37,329 nt of DNA, from contig JAKQEP010000108.1 of the NCBI GenBank assembly GCA_029556475.1, forward strand, positions 1-37,329, given 5' to 3'. Source of the DNA: Candidatus Atribacteria bacterium (GTDB lineage: Bacteria; Atribacterota; Phoenicimicrobiia; Phoenicimicrobiales; Stramentimicrobiaceae). The notes beneath the pieces are model-generated. The model was given only the letters and a program-made list of their open reading frames with translations, was not told where the DNA came from and ran no database searches. Shown here piece after piece: positions 20,288 to 30,300 of this stretch (position 1 is the stretch's first letter; the number at the start of each line of letters is the position of its first letter). The position numbers and the translations under genes were made by a program.

Positions 20288-20322
20288 TTTCTTGATTTTA
20301 ATTAATGACGGGTTTTCTGTTT

Positions 20323-21540
20323 CTACCCTTCGATTTTTTCCCGGGTAAAATTGATGGCAAGCACCCATTTGTAAGCAGATAAATGGGGATTGTGAAACTC
20401 AAAGCGATACATATTATCTCTATAATTAAATTCCAGAACTGCTTTAAATTGAACACTTAAGCCTATAATCTCTCTTAATTCAAATGAATGCTTTCCCCCT
20501 TCTATATCTTCAAAATACAATTCTCTTTTTAGTAGAGATAGGTTTCCTTTACCTTCATAAACAAAAGGATGATTAAGATTGCCCACAAATATTGAGACTT
20601 CTTTATCTTTTAAAATATATTCAAGATTTTGAGCTGAAATATATCTCTCATTAATATATTCTCTCAAAAAATCTTTCTGCCAGTAGTTCCAATCCCTGAG
20701 ATTATCAAAATACAGTTTGCTTTGTATGCCCTCCAAAAAACCATATTGATTGTAGATAACACCATATTGACATTGCTGGCAAATCAATTTATCGCCATGA
20801 GAAATAAGAGTATTAAAAGAGTGGCAATTCGGGCAGGCAAATAAAAGATATTCCAGATTTTCCGCCAATTTTCTGCCAGTATACTTATTGCATTCCTTCT
20901 TCTGATAATCCACCTCATCATAAGAAAGGTAATCTCTTATCCTCTTCCTAATATTTTCCAATGAAAGTTCACCACATTCATTTTTACTAAGACACAGGTT
21001 ATAATCTAAATCAACCTTGCCCTTTCTTGACCTTTTTGCCCAGCGTGGATAAGCCAGGTATCCACCCTTTATGCTCACAGTCACTACGGGCACTTCCAGT
21101 AATTTTACTAATTTTGCGGTAGCATTGAGAGAGCCAAGTTCAGTAGCACCATCCCATTTTCTTTCACCTTCAGGGAAAAAACCTAAAATTCTTCCATTAC
21201 CTTTAGCCTGAAGCAGTCTTTTAACCGGTAAAAATTGTTTCATATACCTTTTTTTAGGGATAGCCCCAACAGAATTTAGAATAAAACGGAATAGTGGGTT
21301 CCTAAAATAGACCGACTCGGCAATATAACATATTGGCTCTCTAACAAACATATTAACCAAAAAAGGATCCCAGTAAGTTACATGATTACTCAGAATAAGA
21401 TAGGGTGAGATTAAATCTTTTGTATCATTTTTAGATACGGTTAAGTCTATTTTCCAGTTTAAATATAGGCTGACAAAAAATAGTATAATCTTGCCCCACA
21501 AGCGATTAGGTTTTTTGACTTCTTTATAATAATGATTCAT
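20323..21540 (-). CDS. PlsC-like 1-acylglycerol-3-phosphate acyltransferase with C-terminal zinc ribbon and extra domain
   Basis: LSNHVTYWDPFLV (HX4D), FPEGERKW; then CPNCHS...CQQC ribbon and a beta-rich tail. Confidence 0.82.
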   Translation of the reverse strand: MNHYYKEVKKPNRLWGKIILFFVSLYLNWKIDLTVSKNDTKDLISPYLILSNHVTYWDPFLVNMFVREPICYIAESVYFRNPLFRFILNSVGAIPKKRYMKQFLPVKRLLQAKGNGRILGFFPEGERKWDGATELGSLNATAKLVKLLEVPVVTVSIKGGYLAYPRWAKRSRKGKVDLDYNLCLSKNECGELSLENIRKRIRDYLSYDEVDYQKKECNKYTGRKLAENLEYLLFACPNCHSFNTLISHGDKLICQQCQYGVIYNQYGFLEGIQSKLYFDNLRDWNYWQKDFLREYINERYISAQNLEYILKDKEVSIFVGNLNHPFVYEGKGNLSLLKRELYFEDIEGGKHSFELREIIGLSVQFKAVLEFNYRDNMYRFEFHNPHLSAYKWVLAINFTREKIEG

Positions 21541-21548
21541 GCTATATA

Positions 21549-21911
21549 TTATAAATTCTCAACAAACTGTATTTTAACCCCATTCGGGTCAAGCACATAG
21601 ATAAATTTTATTGAAGGATTGGGCTGAAATGGGCCTGAATGAATTGAGATATTATTATTTTTAAGAACTTCATTAATCTTCTCCAGGGATTCTACTTTAA
21701 AACCCAAAGAGATATCGGGACCTATAACAATATCCTTTGCTTCAGGATTATAAATTAATTCTATCTCTGTTTCTCCATTTCCCAAGAAAACAATTTCTCT
21801 ATCCTTGTCAGGCTTAAATCTCCTTTTAATACTAAGTCCAATGATCTCCTGATAAAAATATAAAGATTTTTCCATATCTTTAACATTAATGGTAACCCAA
21901 CAAAATTTCAT
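21549..21911 (-). CDS. VOC (glyoxalase/bleomycin-resistance) superfamily protein
   Basis: WVTINVKDMEKSLYFYQEIIGLSIKRRF...FIYVLDPNGVKIQFVENL. Confidence 0.92.
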   Translation of the reverse strand: MKFCWVTINVKDMEKSLYFYQEIIGLSIKRRFKPDKDREIVFLGNGETEIELIYNPEAKDIVIGPDISLGFKVESLEKINEVLKNNNISIHSGPFQPNPSIKFIYVLDPNGVKIQFVENL

Positions 21912-22115
21912 ATTCTTTTCTCCTCTCTTGCGTAATAAATTTTCTATAGGATATCATATATCTATCTTGGTCCCAAAATAATATCCAGATTGTTTTTAAT
22001 ATTATTACTATGGTTGAAAATCAGTTTAGCAGCAAACTGTAAAAATGGGAAAAAAATTAGAAAGAACTGGGGGAAATATACTTTAAAATCTGTATTAAAT
22101 AATTTCTAATTGTAT

Positions 22116-22544
22116 TTATTTTCTTGATGGTCTTTTTAAGCCTGTTATACCGGCTTGGTTATAGCTAATATAAATATTCTCTTTGATTTTTAATGAAATA
22201 TTTTTTGATTTTAAAATTAAATCATATATTTCTTTTAATACATACTCCGGCAAGCAACAACATATTGTCTCAATCTCACTTAAACAGCAATTTAAATACT
22301 CTTTTTTTAAGTCGTAATAAGAATCGACATCCAAAATACTATCTTCTGTAAAACCAAAATTTCCAGCTTTAAATTTATAAATATTATGCTTTTCTCTAGA
22401 ACCACCTACTTTATAATGCATTTTTCTAGTTGTTGTGGTAATTAAGAATATATTTAAAGGGTTATCAGGGAAATGGCTTTCCCCAACATATACAAAATAT
22501 CTATCTTTAACTGTACCATCTTTGTACAAGGGAAATTCTTCCAA
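22116..22544 (-). CDS. Candidate toxin partner of the adjacent Panacea protein (weakly PemK/MazF-like)
   Basis: 142 aa, 13 nt downstream of the Panacea ORF. DRYFVYVGESHFPDNPLNIFLITTTTRK is faintly MazF/SH3-barrel-like. Mainly genomic context. Confidence 0.45.
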   Translation of the reverse strand: MEEFPLYKDGTVKDRYFVYVGESHFPDNPLNIFLITTTTRKMHYKVGGSREKHNIYKFKAGNFGFTEDSILDVDSYYDLKKEYLNCCLSEIETICCCLPEYVLKEIYDLILKSKNISLKIKENIYISYNQAGITGLKRPSRK

Positions 22545-22557
22545 ATAAATACTGAAC

Positions 22558-23139
22558 CTAATTGCATATAGTCTTATCTTTTAAAGCACTATAGACTAAA
22601 AACCTTTCTTCATTTATAGATAAATCTTCGAACTTCTTTTTATCAATATCTTCAAATGTATCACTATAACTCATTGTGTTATCTTTTTTACGGTTATAAG
22701 CTGCTTTCCAGGCTTTAATATCTTTGTGACTATCATTGCAGATATTATCGATAATATCTTTCATAGTAATATCTTTTCTAATATATTTATTTAGTAGATC
22801 ATTCATTATACTGATCTCTGAGGCTGAAAAATAACTCAAATCAGCTTCTTTTTTTGAAATAAAAACAAATCTTTTATTACTTCTGGCTTCAAATCTAAAA
22901 CAATCAGTTTCATATTGACTTTTATTTTGATATAAATCTACTGGCACTGGACCATTTTGGTAAGCTCGGTATTTTAATTCTAAGGAAGGAACTCCCATCC
23001 TTTCAATACTTGTAAAATCTAAATATGATAAAAATTTATATAATAATGTCTGGGGCAAGTATTCTCCTCTTCGCTTATAAACTTCATTAGCAAAATAACA
23101 AATAGCATTATCAAGTTTTTCTTTTTTATAAGCTATCAT
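22558..23139 (-). CDS. Panacea domain (DUF4065/SocA-like) antitoxin-type protein
   Basis: TLLYKFLSYLDF...YRAYQNGPVPVDLY...FSASEISIMNDLLNKY...ITMKDIIDNICNDSHKDIKAWKAA follows the DUF4065 pattern. Confidence 0.75.
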   Translation of the reverse strand: MIAYKKEKLDNAICYFANEVYKRRGEYLPQTLLYKFLSYLDFTSIERMGVPSLELKYRAYQNGPVPVDLYQNKSQYETDCFRFEARSNKRFVFISKKEADLSYFSASEISIMNDLLNKYIRKDITMKDIIDNICNDSHKDIKAWKAAYNRKKDNTMSYSDTFEDIDKKKFEDLSINEERFLVYSALKDKTICN

Positions 23140-23387
23140 TTATTGCCTCCTCTAAAATATTTTGTTGAAGAAAAAATGGATGAAGAAAATTACACTTGGG
23201 ATTTTTAATATATTATAACATATAATATTTTAAATTATCTGCCTTGTCTATTAAAATGCCTACAAAAATTTTAATATATGCAGCATTATTCTTTGTTTTT
23301 TGTATTTTGCCTTTCTTTTTTCTCTTATCATATAGATGTTCTACTACAGGGGAAAGAAACACTGTTTTGATAATATACTTTTTTAAA

Positions 23388-23418
23388 GTATATGTAATAT
23401 AATATTACATATACTTAC
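23388..23418. promoter_or_regulatory. 31-nt perfect palindrome, candidate operator
   Basis: AAGTATATGTAATAT-A-ATATTACATATACTT (15-bp arms, 1-nt centre) in the intergenic region between the two divergent Panacea modules; an additional ATATACTT half-site lies just upstream. Confidence 0.6.
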
Positions 23419-23491
23419 CATATTACCTTACATATTATAAAATAATGTAGGCCTGAAAGGAAAAGAACTAACAGTGGAAGAGGTTTCTTTT

Positions 23492-24295
23492 ATGAGTATC
23501 TTAATGAAAAAAATTGGAAACAGGATAAAAGGAATAAGAGAAAGAGAGGGTCTTTCTCAGGAAGACCTGGCAAAAAGAATGGAAATTAGTAGAGTAGCTG
23601 TTTCACAAATAGAAAACGGCAAACGTAAAATATGCACTGAGGAATTAATATCCTTATCCAGAATCTTTAATGTTTCAACAGATATTTTGCTCGATTTAGA
23701 AAAAGACATCGAAGTGATTTTTGAAAAAAGCAAAGAAGGTAAACCTGAAAAAAAACAAGAGATAAGAATTAGTGTCCCTCAACAAAATATAGAAAAATTC
23801 AAAGAAGTATTGCTTTATATTTTGGAAAAAGTGGGTTCCAAGTCTAATGTGGGCCAAACAGTATTGTACAAACTGTTATACTTTATCGATTTTAACTATT
23901 ATGAAAAATTCGAAGAACAGTTAATTGGTGCCACCTATATAAAAAATCACCATGGTCCTACACCAAAAGAATTTACCAGGATAGTTGAGGAGATGGAGGG
24001 AAAAGAATTGGTTAAAATACAGGATAAATACTTCCAGTATCCCAGAACTAAATATATTCCACTTAGAAATCCAGATTTATCAAAGTTGAGTGCCCGGGAA
24101 TTGAGTGTGATTAATGATGTCTTAAATAAGCTTCCTGATATGAATGCAGCTCAAATAAGCGACTATTCTCATAATGATGTGCCCTGGTTAGCTGCCGAAA
24201 AAGGGAAAGTTATCGAATATGAATCGGTATTCTATCGAACCACACCTTATTCTGTGAGGGAATATAATGAAGAAAGAGAAGAAGAATTCGTTTAA
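23492..24295 (+). CDS. XRE-family HTH plus Panacea (DUF4065) antitoxin
   Basis: IGNRIKGIREREGLSQEDLAKRMEISRVAVSQIENGKRKI, followed by VLYKLLYFIDFNYYEKFEEQLIGATYIKNHHGPTPKEF...DYSHNDVPWLAAEKGKVIEYESVFYRT. ATG 23492 with upstream GGAAGAGG is preferred over GTG 23474. Confidence 0.88.
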   Translation: MSILMKKIGNRIKGIREREGLSQEDLAKRMEISRVAVSQIENGKRKICTEELISLSRIFNVSTDILLDLEKDIEVIFEKSKEGKPEKKQEIRISVPQQNIEKFKEVLLYILEKVGSKSNVGQTVLYKLLYFIDFNYYEKFEEQLIGATYIKNHHGPTPKEFTRIVEEMEGKELVKIQDKYFQYPRTKYIPLRNPDLSKLSARELSVINDVLNKLPDMNAAQISDYSHNDVPWLAAEKGKVIEYESVFYRTTPYSVREYNEEREEEFV

Positions 24296-24668
24296 TGAGG
24301 TACGTAGATTAAAGGAATTCAAAGCAGAAATAAAAAGACTGTTAAAAAGGTACAGGACACTTGAAGAAGATTTGTCTATATTTATTTAAGTTCAGCTCAA
24401 ATTATACCATAAACAAAAAGTGGACAATGATGGTATTTTCAGGATTTCCAATCTTGGTATCGAAAATCTTAAAATATATAAAGCAAAAAAGTTTGCCTGT
24501 AAGTCATTGAAGGGAACCGGTGTACACAGTGGAATACGCATTATTTATGCTTATTTTGAAGAAGAAGATATTGTTGAATTAGTAGAAATATATTTTAAGG
24601 GCGACAAGGATAATGAAGACCGGGAAAGGATTAAAAGATATTATCAAAAAGAATCAAAAAATTGTTAA
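24267..24668 (+). pseudogene. RelE/HigB-like toxin interrupted by one in-frame TAA (24387-24389)
   Basis: ATG 24267 overlaps the antitoxin 3' end. MKKEKKNSFNEVRRLKEFKAEIKRLLKRYRTLEEDLSIFI*VQLKLYHKQKVDNDGIFRISNLGIENLKIYKAKKFACKSLKGTGVHSGIRIIYAYFEEEDIVELVEIYFKGDKDNEDRERIKRYY stays in one frame across the stop. Confidence 0.82.
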
Positions 24669-24995
24669 ATAATTCATAAGGAAGGAGGCGAGATATTGTA
24701 TTGGAGATATTTGGCAAAATAAGCGAAATTATTTCTTTGAAAGAAATATGCAATAAAATTGATTTCTCTACTTCGGGGTAGAGGGAGTCGATATGGGTTT
24801 GGATTTCGATGGTTTTTTGTAGGGCGGTTACTATGCGGCAATACAATAATTTTGAGTTAAGGGCTTTTTATCTTATAATGTAATTACAGTTATATATGGT
24901 AAAATATCTACAATTTATTACATCATTACTAATATTGCCGGGAAAATATGAACAATATTCTGTCGTGTCTGATTATAGGGGAAGGAGGATTTGAA

Positions 24996-25280
24996 ATGGT
25001 TGCTGTTAATAAAAAAATTGATGTCTATCAGGAAGCGCCAACCATGGAGCAATATTTCTACCTGCACAATGGCATACCAATAAAAAATTTGGCAGAATTA
25101 ATTGACCAGCTGGTTGATATGGGCCAGGAATTATTTAATCACCATGTCAATCCAGAGAACAATGATTTTGCCAACTGGATAAGGGACGTATTCGGAGAAA
25201 AAGAATTAGCCAGAAGACTAAAAATGTCCCGCTCCGCTCAGGGTATGCTGAAATCAATCACCAGATATTTAGAATCATAA
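24996..25280 (+). CDS. DUF5752-like small protein preceding glgE
   Basis: FYLHNGIPIKNLAELIDQLVDMGQELFNHHVNPENNDFANWIRDVFGEKELARRL; ATG 24996 after GGAGGATTTGAA. Confidence 0.65.
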   Translation: MVAVNKKIDVYQEAPTMEQYFYLHNGIPIKNLAELIDQLVDMGQELFNHHVNPENNDFANWIRDVFGEKELARRLKMSRSAQGMLKSITRYLES

Positions 25281-25339
25281 TTTTTCTGTTTTTCGGTTAG
25301 TGAATATTAAATTGAAGAGATAGTAGAGAGGATTAAAAA

Positions 25340-27349
25340 ATTATAGATTTAAATAAGATTGATGGAAAACAACGGGTTGTCATTGAAAATGTTCAACCTG
25401 AAATTGATAATGGTTTATTTGCCATAAAAAGAATAGAAGGTGAAAGTGTTAAGGTATCAGCCAATATATTTGCCGATGGTCATGACCGTATTCAAGCCTA
25501 TCTGCTTTTTCGGAAAAAAGGGGAATGTTCCTGGCAAAAAACCCCAATGGAGATGATTGCCAAGGATCTCTGGCAGGGTGAACTTACCGTAACCGAGCTC
25601 GGTATTTATGAATATACTATAGAGGCACTGGTAGACCATTTAGCTACCTGGTGGGAAGATATTCAAAAAAAAGCCACCGGTGGTGACAATCTGATCGTCG
25701 ATTTAAAGTGTGGTCTCTCCCTATTGGCTAAGATAATCAATGAGGTCGAAGAGACTGGCAAAAAAGCTTCAATTCAAAAGCTCATTACACTTATCCAAAA
25801 GGGTGAAAAGAGGGAACAGGAAGAAATACTAAGACTATTAGAAAAAGAGCTGGATAATGAATTTTTTAAAAAATACCACCTGCCCGACCATATTACCCGT
25901 TATGATAAAACCCTGAGAATAGCAGTAGACAGAAAGAGAGCCGGTTTCAGCGCCTGGTATGAACTCTTTCCCCGCTCCTGTTCTGCTAAACCCGGTGTTC
26001 ATGGCACTTTTCAGGATTGTCTGAGCCGGATTCCCGAAATTGCCGGTATGGGATTTAATGTTCTCTATTTTCCACCTATCCATCCTATTGGAAAAACACA
26101 TCGCAAGGGAAAGAATAATGCTATTATAGCCAATGCAGATGACCCGGGCAGTCCCTGGGCAATCGGCAGTGAGATAGGGGGACATACTGTTATCCATCCC
26201 CAGCTGGGAAGTCTGGCTGATTTTCGAGAGGTTATCAAGAAAGCAGAGGAACATGGAATGGAAATAGCTTTAGATATTGCCTTTCAATGCTCACCAGACC
26301 ATCCTTATATCAAAGAACATCCCGAATGGTTCCGCTGGCGGGTCGATGGCACCATCCAATATGCTGAAAACCCACCTAAAAAATATGAAGATATCGTCCC
26401 TTTTAATTTTGAGACTGAACACTGGAAAGAACTGTGGGAAGAGCTGAAAAATGTTGTTCTTTTCTGGATTAAAGAGGGTGTTAAAATTTTTAGAGTAGAC
26501 AATCCCCATACCAAACCATTTCTATTCTGGGAATGGCTAATAAGTCTGATAAAAGAAGATTATCCTGAGGTCATCTTTTTATCAGAAGCCTTTACCAGAC
26601 CAAAAGTAATGTACAGATTAGCCAAACTTGGTTTTACCCAATCCTATACCTATTTTACCTGGCGTAATACCAAACAGGAATATACAGACTATTTAAATGA
26701 ACTGGCCCATACTCAGCTGAAAGAATATTTCCGTCCCAATTTCTGGCCTAACACACCTGATATACTTTCTGAATATTTACAGACCGGTGGTGCTCCCGCT
26801 TTTATAATAAGATTTTTGCTGGCTGCAACCCTCTCTTCTAATTATGGTATCTACGGACCACCATATGAACGATTTATAAATACACCCTTACTCGGTAAAG
26901 AGGAGTATTGTGATTCTGAAAAATATGAAATAAAACACTGGCTGCCTGATGAGGTAAAAGAGAGTACCAGAGAGCTATTTACCACTGTTAACCGTATCAG
27001 AGAGGAAAATTCTGAATTTCACAGAACCGATAATATCCGATTTTTAGCGGTAGAAAACAATCAATTGCTCTATTTTGCTAAATTTAATGATGAAGAAAAT
27101 GATGCCATTCTGGTAGTAATCAATTTAGACCCGAATTATACACAATCAGGATGGATTAAAGTTCCCCTCTATGAACTGGGTATTTCAGAAGAGCAAACCT
27201 TTTTAGCCCATGATTTATTAGGTGGCGGGCAATACATCTGGCAGGGTGAATACAATTATGTAGAGTTAAACCCACATATTTTACCAGCTCATATTATAAA
27301 GATTAAAAGACATCTCAAAAAAGAAGACCAATTTGACTATTTTAGCTAG
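25340..27349 (+). CDS. glgE: GlgE, alpha-1,4-glucan:maltose-1-phosphate maltosyltransferase (GH13_3)
   Basis: GKQRVVIENVQPEIDNGLFAIKRIEGESVKVSANIFADGHDRIQAYLLFRKKG is in frame upstream of the tracked ATG 25547; FRVDNPHTKPFLFWEWLI, FLSEAFTRPKVM catalytic regions. Start inferred as ATT 25340 or ATA 25343. Confidence 0.92.
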   Translation: MIDLNKIDGKQRVVIENVQPEIDNGLFAIKRIEGESVKVSANIFADGHDRIQAYLLFRKKGECSWQKTPMEMIAKDLWQGELTVTELGIYEYTIEALVDHLATWWEDIQKKATGGDNLIVDLKCGLSLLAKIINEVEETGKKASIQKLITLIQKGEKREQEEILRLLEKELDNEFFKKYHLPDHITRYDKTLRIAVDRKRAGFSAWYELFPRSCSAKPGVHGTFQDCLSRIPEIAGMGFNVLYFPPIHPIGKTHRKGKNNAIIANADDPGSPWAIGSEIGGHTVIHPQLGSLADFREVIKKAEEHGMEIALDIAFQCSPDHPYIKEHPEWFRWRVDGTIQYAENPPKKYEDIVPFNFETEHWKELWEELKNVVLFWIKEGVKIFRVDNPHTKPFLFWEWLISLIKEDYPEVIFLSEAFTRPKVMYRLAKLGFTQSYTYFTWRNTKQEYTDYLNELAHTQLKEYFRPNFWPNTPDILSEYLQTGGAPAFIIRFLLAATLSSNYGIYGPPYERFINTPLLGKEEYCDSEKYEIKHWLPDEVKESTRELFTTVNRIREENSEFHRTDNIRFLAVENNQLLYFAKFNDEENDAILVVINLDPNYTQSGWIKVPLYELGISEEQTFLAHDLLGGGQYIWQGEYNYVELNPHILPAHIIKIKRHLKKEDQFDYFS

Positions 27350-27362
27350 GAGGAATAAGGAT

Positions 27363-30300
27363 ATGTTCAGCTCAGAAGACTTTTCAGAAACCCCTTTATG
27401 GTATAAGGATACCATTATATACGAGCTCCATATAAAGACATTTTATGATAAGAATGGTGATGGAATAGGAGATTTTAAAGGTCTCACTGAAAAACTCGAT
27501 TATCTGGAAAGTCTGGGAGTAAATGCCATCTGGTTACTTCCCTTCTTCCCCTCTCCATTGAAAGATGATGGGTATGATATCTCTGATTATTATGGTATTC
27601 ACCCCCATTATGGGAATATGCGTGACTTTAAGAATTTCCTGAAGGAGGCACATCGCCGGGAAATGAAGGTTATTATTGAGCTGGTCTTAAACCATACTTC
27701 AGACCAGCACAAATGGTTTCAAAGGGCACGAAAAAAAGATGCACCTAAAAGATGGCGAGATTTCTATGTCTGGAGTGACAAGCCTGATAAATATCTCGAT
27801 GCACGCATTATATTTCAGGACTTTGAAACCTCCAACTGGACCAGAGACCCTGAAAATGAAAAATTCTTCTGGCACCGTTTCTATTCACATCAGCCTGATT
27901 TGAATTACGACAATCCCGCGGTACAAAAAGAGATTCTTAAGATAATCGATTTCTGGATGAAGATGGGTGTTGATGGTATGCGGCTGGATGCCGTGCCCTA
28001 CCTTTTTGAACGGGAAGGGACCAATTGTGAAAATCTGCCAGAATCGATAGATTTCTTAAAAAAACTAAGGGCACATGTTGACCGGAATTATCAGAATCGT
28101 ATGATTCTGGCTGAGGCTAACCAATGGCCTGAGGATGCCATCCTCTATTTTGGTGATGGAGATGCCTGCCATATGGCTTTTCATTTTCCCCTCATGCCCC
28201 GTATGTTTATGGCTCTGAGGATGGAAGATCGTTTTCCAATTATTGACATTTTGGAACAGACCCCTCCTATTCCTGATAACTGTCAATGGGCTATTTTTTT
28301 GAGAAACCATGATGAGCTGACCCTGGAGATGGTTACCGATGAGGAGAGGGATTATATGTACCGGGTTTATGCCAGGGATAAAACGGCAAGGATTAACCTG
28401 GGTATCAGAAGGCGATTGGCGCCTTTATTGGAAAACCATCGTCGGAAAATGGAAATAATGAAATTCTTACTCTTCTCCTTACCCGGTACACCCACTCTCT
28501 ATTATGGTGATGAAATCGCTATGGGTGATAATCATTTCCTGGGAGACAGAGATGGAGTGAGAACTCCGATGCAGTGGAGTGCAGACCGTAATGCCGGGTT
28601 TTCCCGTGCTAATCCTCAAAGGTTATATTTGCCGGTTATTATTGACCCTGCTTACCATTATGAGACGGTAAATGTGGAAAATCAGGAACAAAACCAGACC
28701 TCTTTTCTCTGGTGGGTAAAACGTGTCATTGCCATGCGCAAAAATTTTAAGGCCTTTGGACGGGGAACGACAGAATTTTTGCACCCTGATAATCCTAAAA
28801 TTCTGGCTTTTCTCAGAAAATACGAGGATGAGGCTATACTGGTAGTCATAAATCTCTCTCGCTTCTCCCAGGTAGCAGAATTGGATCTATCACCATATGC
28901 CGGTTATACCCCTGTAGAAGTTTTCAGTAAAAACCCTTTCCCGACTATACAGGAAAAGCCTTATATTATGACTCTCGGTTTTCATAATTACTTTTGGTTT
29001 GTACTGAAAAAAGAGGTGGAGGTCTCTCCTGAAAAGAAAGTCAGAGAAATTTCCTTGCTCAAATCCAGATCAAACTGGATTGAACTTTTTAGCAGTCAGC
29101 TTAAAACTAAAATTGAAGGTGAAATTCTGCCTCAATTTTTAATGGAACAGCGATGGTTTGGCAGTAAATCGGAGAAGATTTTAAAAACAAATATTACTGA
29201 GATAATACCGGTCAAGAACCAGAATAGTATGAGCATCCTGCTTCTGGTCAGGGTAAGCTATTATGCCAAAGCAGAAGAATACTACCATATTCCGCTCTCC
29301 TTTCTGGAGGTTGAACAGGCTAAGAAATTCTTAAGCGAAAGGCCACAATCGGTATTATTCCAATTCCAATCACCCGGTCAGGATGGTATAGTTTATGATG
29401 CCGCCTCAGATATTTCATTCCATCAGACTTTATTGCAGCTCATTGGTCAAAGAAGAATTATACCTGCTGCTGAGGGGAATATCAGGGCTTATCACAGCAA
29501 ATATTTTAGACAAATACACAATCTCGTAGATAAGTTTGAACATTCTCAATTGCTTACCGCTGAACAGAGTAATTCTTCCATTGTTTATGACCGTCAATTA
29601 ATCTTTAAACTATTCCGAAAACTGGGTGAAGGCATAAATCCCGACCTGGAAATAACAAAATCTATAACAGAAAAAACTGATTTTAAGAATATACCGGTTT
29701 TTGCCGGCGCTCTTGATTATCAGAAGGAAGACGGTTCCCTGATTACAATGGGAATTCTGTCATCCTATATTCCCAATGAGGAAAATGCCTGGGATTATGC
29801 TCAAGACCATCTGATAAACTACTATGAAAAGGTGTTATCTCAAATCTGTCTGAAAGAAAAACTTCCCACTCTCCCGGAATCTATTTTTGAAAAGACAGTG
29901 AGAGAGATACCAGAACTGCTAGAAGACCTGATAAGTGCACCTTTTATTGAAATGATCCACCTCCTGGGCAAGAGAACCGCAGAATTCCACAATGCTTTGG
30001 GAGAGATAGTTGAAGACCCTGATTTCAAACCAGAACCATTTTCTTTGCTGTATCAACGCTCTATCTTTCAATCTGTCCATAGTTTGCTGAAGAGAGTATT
30101 TCTCTCTTTAAATAAAAATTATAACCGTTATGAAGAGACGATACAGGAAGATTTAAAAAGAGTCCTTTCCTTGGAACCAGAAATAATTAAGCACTGCCAG
30201 AAAATTGTATCACATAAGTACAATGCCAAAAAAATTAGGATACACGGAGACTATCACCTTGGACAGGTCCTCTATACCGGAAAGGATTTTTACCTATTTG

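Noticed and set aside
24387-24389. Stop-codon recoding (TAA as sense) in the RelE-like toxin
   Set aside because: TAA terminates many intact genes in the window, so a nonsense mutation is the simpler reading.
25838-26514. Antisense ORFs within glgE (25838-26254, 26291-26509, 26305-26514)
   Set aside because: Shadow ORFs opposite a strongly conserved coding sequence, without recognisable products. The same applies to antisense ORFs in treS, glgB, malQ, rarA and the MFS gene.
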